Shown here: positions 7,778-10,553 of the stretch, piece by piece
Layout of the letters: every line of letters starts with the position of its first letter
Position numbering within the stretch: the first letter of the stretch is position 1
Assembly (NCBI GenBank): GCA_014238775.1
Contig: JABAAK010000048.1
Span: 1 to 10,553, forward strand
DNA from: Candidatus Paceibacter sp.
GTDB taxonomy: Bacteria; Patescibacteriota; Minisyncoccia; Phycocordibacterales; JABAAK01
Reading direction: 5' to 3'
DNA length: 10,553 nucleotides
Program-made: the position numbers and the translations under genes
The notes under the pieces: model-generated
Databases searched by the model: none
What the model saw: the letters and a program-made list of their open reading frames with translations, nothing else
Told to the model about the DNA's origin: nothing

Positions 7778-8209
7778 ATGTTTATAAACAAAGTTTTTAT
7801 TTACGGAAATTTAACGAAAGACCCAGAACTTAAAACAATCCCAACATCTGGTATGTCTGTAACAAATGTATCAATAGCAACAAACAGAACGTGGAAAGAC
7901 CAATCAGGCACAAAACAAGACGAGGTTGAATATCACGATGTTGTGTTTTTTGGAAAAATAGCGGAAATTGTTTGTCAGTATTTAAAAAAAGGATCTGGTA
8001 TTTTTGTGGAAGGAAGAATAAAAACTAGAAGCTGGGAGCAGGATGGTGTAAAGAAATACAGAACAGAAATAATCGGAGAACAAATGCAATTTGGACCTAA
8101 AAAAGATGGACAAACTGGAGGTGGTTCTGCGGCACAACACCAACAACCAAATGCAAGTAAAAATATATCTGAAGATGATGAAATTAACCCAGAAGATATA
8201 CCATTTTAA
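7778..8209 (+). CDS. ssb: Single-stranded DNA-binding protein
   Basis: This 143-residue SSB protects single-stranded DNA in replication, repair and recombination, and recruits partners through its C-terminal tip. The OB fold spans ~1-108, starting NKVFIYGNLTKDPEL (4-18). ATNRTWKD carries W39 (E. coli W40), EYHDVVFFGK (51-60) has Tyr where E. coli has W54, and the later strands include IFVEGRIKTRSW with W86. A Gly/Gln/Asn-rich linker (~111-128) leads to an acidic tip, EDDEINPEDIPF, the canonical ending with terminal Pro-Phe. The gene starts 4 bases after the rpsF stop and ends 1 base before rpsR, so translation is probably coupled. No Shine-Dalgarno sequence is evident. A separate recA lies in the opposite block and would be a functional partner in recombination. 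Confidence 0.96.
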   Translation: MFINKVFIYGNLTKDPELKTIPTSGMSVTNVSIATNRTWKDQSGTKQDEVEYHDVVFFGKIAEIVCQYLKKGSGIFVEGRIKTRSWEQDGVKKYRTEIIGEQMQFGPKKDGQTGGGSAAQHQQPNASKNISEDDEINPEDIPF

Positions 8210-8210
8210 T

Positions 8211-8414
8211 ATGAAAACAACCAAAAACACAAAAAAAATAGAGATAAAACAAATAGATTTTAGAAATGTAGCACTACTGTCTAAGTATATAAATCAAAGT
8301 GGCAGACTTATGACTAGAAGACATAACAAAACTAGTGCAAAAGAGCAAAGAAAAATAGAACAAGAGGTTAAAAGAGCAAGATACATGGCATTGTTACCTT
8401 ATATTAAACAATAA
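8211..8414 (+). CDS. rpsR: 30S ribosomal protein S18 (bS18)
   Basis: bS18 partners bS6 on the 30S platform. The 67 residues cover the whole family core: IDFRNVALLSKYINQSGRL (15-33), RRHNKTSAKEQRKI (36-49), then the basic helix VKRARYMALLPY (53-64). No zinc-binding cysteines are present. The start is ATG 8211, one base after the ssb TAA. The reading frame stays open further upstream to 8091, but that part lies inside ssb and has no S18 homology. There is no rplI afterwards, where many bacteria have bL9. The next gene is efp on the other strand, only 5 bases away. Confidence 0.94.
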   Translation: MKTTKNTKKIEIKQIDFRNVALLSKYINQSGRLMTRRHNKTSAKEQRKIEQEVKRARYMALLPYIKQ

Positions 8415-8431
8415 AGTTTTTAATTTTTTTT
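8403..8431 (+). terminator. Weak AT-only terminator-like element at the rpsR/efp convergence
   Basis: ATTAAAC (8403-8409) can pair with GTTT-TT-AAT (8416-8424, two-base bulge), followed by an uninterrupted T run through 8431. The stem has only one G-C pair, so it would be a poor intrinsic terminator. It is noted because the two convergent genes have only 5 bases between stop codons and any terminator must overlap their coding ends. Confidence 0.2.
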
Positions 8432-8992
8432 AGCCCGTTCAACATATTCTCCGTTTTGTGTATTTATACACACCACATCTCCTGTATTGATAAACATAGG
8501 TGTATCTACAATAGCCCCTGTCTCAAGTACGACTTTTTTACTGCCTCCGACCGCTGTATTTCCTTTTATAGATGGCGGTGCATCTTTAACTACCAAATTA
8601 ACTTTTATTGGTGGATAAACAGAAAATAGTTTTTCATCAAAATACATCCCTGTAACTTCAGTATTTTCTTTTAAAAAAAGAGGGGAAGAGATAATTGATG
8701 TGTCTACCGTAATTCTTTTACTTTTATCACCTTCTTTGTGAAAGACACATTGATTACCTTTGCTATATATATATATCAATGTTTCTTTTTCTATTTCCGC
8801 TTGATCAAAATATTCAGAAGCACTAAAATTTTTTTCTATTATGTTTCCGGTAATTAGGTTTTTAATCCTTGTTTGTACAGAAGCCTTTTGTCTGCTTTTT
8901 TTGGAAATTTGGGAGTCGATAACTTCATAAGGTGTTTTATCAATAACAAAAAGCACCCGAGGTTTTAAATCTGTATATCCAAGTTTTGCCAT
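8420..8992 (-). CDS. efp: Translation elongation factor P
   Basis: EF-P binds between the ribosomal P and E sites and relieves stalling at proline runs. The 190 residues are the usual length. Domain I (~1-65) includes TPYEVIDSQ and IKNLITGNIIEKNF. Domain II (~66-128) includes LIYIYSKGNQCVF. Domain III carries the family signature KGNTAVGGSKKVVLETGAIV, followed by the segments MFINTGD and GEYVERA. Counting back from the conserved LITG, the tip of the beta3-beta4 loop that contacts the peptidyl-transferase centre is Arg34 (KKSRQKAS). That is the position of the modified lysine in E. coli and of the rhamnosylated arginine in Pseudomonas. The gene starts 26 bases after the M50-like gene. An extended -10 lies inside that gap, so it may be both co-transcribed with recA and separately expressed. 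The stop faces rpsR. Confidence 0.95.
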   Translation of the reverse strand: MAKLGYTDLKPRVLFVIDKTPYEVIDSQISKKSRQKASVQTRIKNLITGNIIEKNFSASEYFDQAEIEKETLIYIYSKGNQCVFHKEGDKSKRITVDTSIISSPLFLKENTEVTGMYFDEKLFSVYPPIKVNLVVKDAPPSIKGNTAVGGSKKVVLETGAIVDTPMFINTGDVVCINTQNGEYVERAKKN

Positions 8993-8999
8993 ATAAAGA

Positions 9000-9008
9000 A
9001 GTATAGCA
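9000..9008 (-). promoter_or_regulatory. Extended -10 element before efp
   Basis: Read on the minus strand this is TGCTATACT, a strong extended -10 (TGn plus TATACT, five of six consensus positions). It ends 7 bases before the efp ATG (8992). There is no recognisable -35 at the expected distance and no Shine-Dalgarno sequence. The geometry again places the transcript start at the initiation codon. Confidence 0.5.
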
Positions 9009-9018
9009 GAAAGAAATA

Positions 9019-9558
9019 TTAAAAAATATTACTTAAAACAAAATCAAATATATCGTCGTTATAGGATATATACAAAATAAACAAAGCCCAAAAAACTTCT
9101 AATCCAATTCCTCGTAAATTATTCAAAATCCAAAAAATAACAAACACAGGAAGGGAAATAATAAAAAAAATTACCCCAAATAAACCACCAAGATTTTTAC
9201 TATATTGTAGTAGCGAGTTTGCGTCTTGTATACTTGGCAGTGAGTGCAATGCAAAACAAAACCCAGCCCATATGTATATATAATAAAGATATATATCAAT
9301 ATTAGGAGTTATAAAAGTATTGTGTAAAAGGACATATGAAACAACTGATCCTATGACCATAGGAGACAAAGCTATAAAAAAAATTTTTATATATGAGTTG
9401 GGTGATTGATATGTTACGTCTCCACCAGAACCATCAAATCGAAAGAATCTGACACGAGTTACTTTTACCCCAAACAACAAACACATAACAAGATGAGCTG
9501 TCTCGTGAAGTACTATTCCAGGAAAAGTGAGATAACTTGTAATTTTATAAAATTGCAT
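9019..9558 (-). CDS. M50-like membrane zinc metalloprotease, substrate unknown
   Basis: This 179-residue hydrophobic protein has an HExxH zinc site in its first hydrophobic segment: PGIVLHETAHLV, with H18, E19 and H22. This is the arrangement of intramembrane site-2-type (M50) proteases and related membrane metallopeptidases. A likely third ligand is Asp112 in SLPSIQDANSLL (106-117), a PSxxD pattern rather than the NxxPxxxLDG of classical site-2 proteases. Further hydrophobic segments lie at about 57-78, 88-106, 125-145 and 154-167. There is no PDZ domain, and the protein is much shorter than RseP-type enzymes. The start is ATG 9558, immediately after the recA TAA with no intervening base, so translation is probably coupled to recA. 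A role in membrane protein turnover is inference. Confidence 0.72.
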   Translation of the reverse strand: MQFYKITSYLTFPGIVLHETAHLVMCLLFGVKVTRVRFFRFDGSGGDVTYQSPNSYIKIFFIALSPMVIGSVVSYVLLHNTFITPNIDIYLYYIYIWAGFCFALHSLPSIQDANSLLQYSKNLGGLFGVIFFIISLPVFVIFWILNNLRGIGLEVFWALFILYISYNDDIFDFVLSNIF

Positions 9559-10545
9559 TTATTTTTTTATAGTATTTTTTATCTCTTTTTTTATTTCTTC
9601 CATAATTTTTGGATTTTCTTGTAAAAACTGTTTTGACTTTTCAGATCCTTGTCCGAGTTTTTTGTCCTTATATGAGTAATACGCACCAGATCTTTTAATA
9701 ACATCTGTTTTTTCACCAATAGTTATCAATTCGCCTATTTTTGATATACCTTCGTTATACATCAAGTCAAACATTGCTGTTCTAAATGGGGGAGCCACCT
9801 TGTTTTTTACTACTTTCACACGAACGGTGTTTCCTATTATTTCATCACCATCACCCTTTATTTGCTTTGATTTTCTTATATCTATTCTTACTGATGAGTA
9901 GAACTTTAATGCTTTTCCTCCTGGTGTTGTTTCTGGATTTCCAAAAAGCACGCCAATCTGCATTCGTATTTGATTTGTAAATATAACTATAGTTTTTGAT
10001 TTTGCTGTTATTGCAACAAGTTTTCTCATTGCCTGACTCATTAATCTGGCTTGTCTACCCACATGTGTAGCATCCATCTCACCATCTATCTCTGCTTGAG
10101 GTGTGAGTGCTGCTACTGAATCTATAACTATAACATCTAACTCACTACTTCGAACTAGCCTATCGACTATTTCCAAAGCGTTTTCTCCTGAATTCGGTTG
10201 AGATATTAAAAGATTTTTTATATCCACACCTATATTCTCTGCATACACCGGATCAAGTGCGTGCTCTGCGTCTATAAAAGCACACAGCCCACCAGACTTT
10301 TGTGCTTCTGCTACAACATGCAAACATAGAGTAGTTTTACCAGAACTTTCTGGTCCAAATATTTCAATTATCCTTCCTCGAGGTAATCCTCCAATACCTA
10401 GAGCTAAATCAAGTCCTATTGATCCTGTAGATATTTTTGCAACATCCACTTTTGGTACATCACCAAGACACATAACAGAATCATCTCCAAATTTTGATCT
10501 TATTCCTTTTAATATCTCATCTATATTTTTATTGTCTTTTTTCAT
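9559..10545 (-). CDS. recA: Recombinase RecA
   Basis: RecA forms ATP-dependent filaments on single-stranded DNA for homologous recombination and, where LexA exists, SOS induction. The 328 residues contain [17 protein letters not shown] (39-55) and Walker A GPESSGKT (64-71). The catalytic Glu is E94 in [10 protein letters not shown], and Walker B is in [12 protein letters not shown] (136-147). Loop L1 lies around [16 protein letters not shown], and loop L2 is [20 protein letters not shown] (181-200). [14 protein letters not shown] is in the C-terminal domain. The protein stops at a lysine-rich end (EIKNTIKK), about 25 residues short of E. coli RecA, and lacks its acidic C-terminal tail. The start at 10545 gives a normal short N-terminal helix. 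Only 8 bases upstream are visible, so its promoter cannot be judged. It is first in a recA / M50-like / efp block. Confidence 0.97.
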   Translation of the reverse strand: MKKDNKNIDEILKGIRSKFGDDSVMCLGDVPKVDVAKISTGSIGLDLALGIGGLPRGRIIEIFGPESSGKTTLCLHVVAEAQKSGGLCAFIDAEHALDPVYAENIGVDIKNLLISQPNSGENALEIVDRLVRSSELDVIVIDSVAALTPQAEIDGEMDATHVGRQARLMSQAMRKLVAITAKSKTIVIFTNQIRMQIGVLFGNPETTPGGKALKFYSSVRIDIRKSKQIKGDGDEIIGNTVRVKVVKNKVAPPFRTAMFDLMYNEGISKIGELITIGEKTDVIKRSGAYYSYKDKKLGQGSEKSKQFLQENPKIMEEIKKEIKNTIKK

Positions 10546-10553
10546 TATAAATG

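Noticed and set aside
8091..8210. Longer rpsR starting at 8091
   Set aside because: This stretch is out-of-frame ssb sequence (linker and acidic tip) without S18 similarity. ATG 8211, one base after the ssb stop, fits the family length.
1..10553. TGA-to-glycine recoding (Gracilibacteria/Absconditabacteria code)
   Set aside because: All conserved genes read full length under the standard bacterial code with no in-frame TGA, whereas recoded genomes show TGA codons frequently inside genes.
1..10553. Defence system, phage, transposon, CRISPR array or RNA gene
   Set aside because: Reading both strands I saw no transposase, integrase, repeat-spacer pattern, terminal repeats or structured GC-rich RNA-like segment. 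Almost every base is explained by core genes.

Overview
The window is a short, AT-rich, densely packed stretch of a bacterial chromosome made up almost entirely of housekeeping genes. Protein features point to the Candidate Phyla Radiation (Patescibacteria), most likely a Parcubacteria-type lineage. These are a type-2 (eukaryote/archaea-like) isoleucyl-tRNA synthetase, a 627-residue membrane-anchored surface protein with the GPIPP-type C-terminal domain that I associate with Parcubacteria, an rpsF-ssb-rpsR cluster without rplI, and an EF-P that lacks the usual lysine at its loop tip. The lineage is inferred from recalled family resemblance, not from a search. There are no mobile elements, CRISPR arrays, tRNA or rRNA genes, and no gap longer than about 50 bases.

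Left block, plus strand (2-4269): the 3' part of argS (arginyl-tRNA synthetase), then 14 bases, then ileS. IleS is the most unusual gene here. About 200 residues forming a complete histidine-phosphatase (phosphoglycerate-mutase-like) domain sit inside the catalytic region, between the RFWGTPLPIW and LHRPYID segments, and all the expected phosphatase catalytic residues are kept.

Middle block, plus strand (4311-8414): a large cysteine-free surface protein with one transmembrane anchor, an AI-2E family multi-spanning transporter, and then the ribosome/replication cluster rpsF-ssb-rpsR with 4- and 1-base gaps.

Right block, minus strand (10545 down to 8420): recA, an M50-like membrane metalloprotease whose ATG directly abuts the recA stop codon, and efp. 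This block converges on rpsR with only 5 bases between the two stop codons.

Regulation: no gene whose upstream region is visible has a convincing, well-spaced Shine-Dalgarno sequence. Several genes instead have a -10 promoter element (often an extended TGn form) ending 6-7 bases before the ATG. That is the geometry expected for leaderless mRNAs. All ten stop codons are TAA or TAG; TGA is not used as a stop, and no in-frame TGA interrupts any gene.
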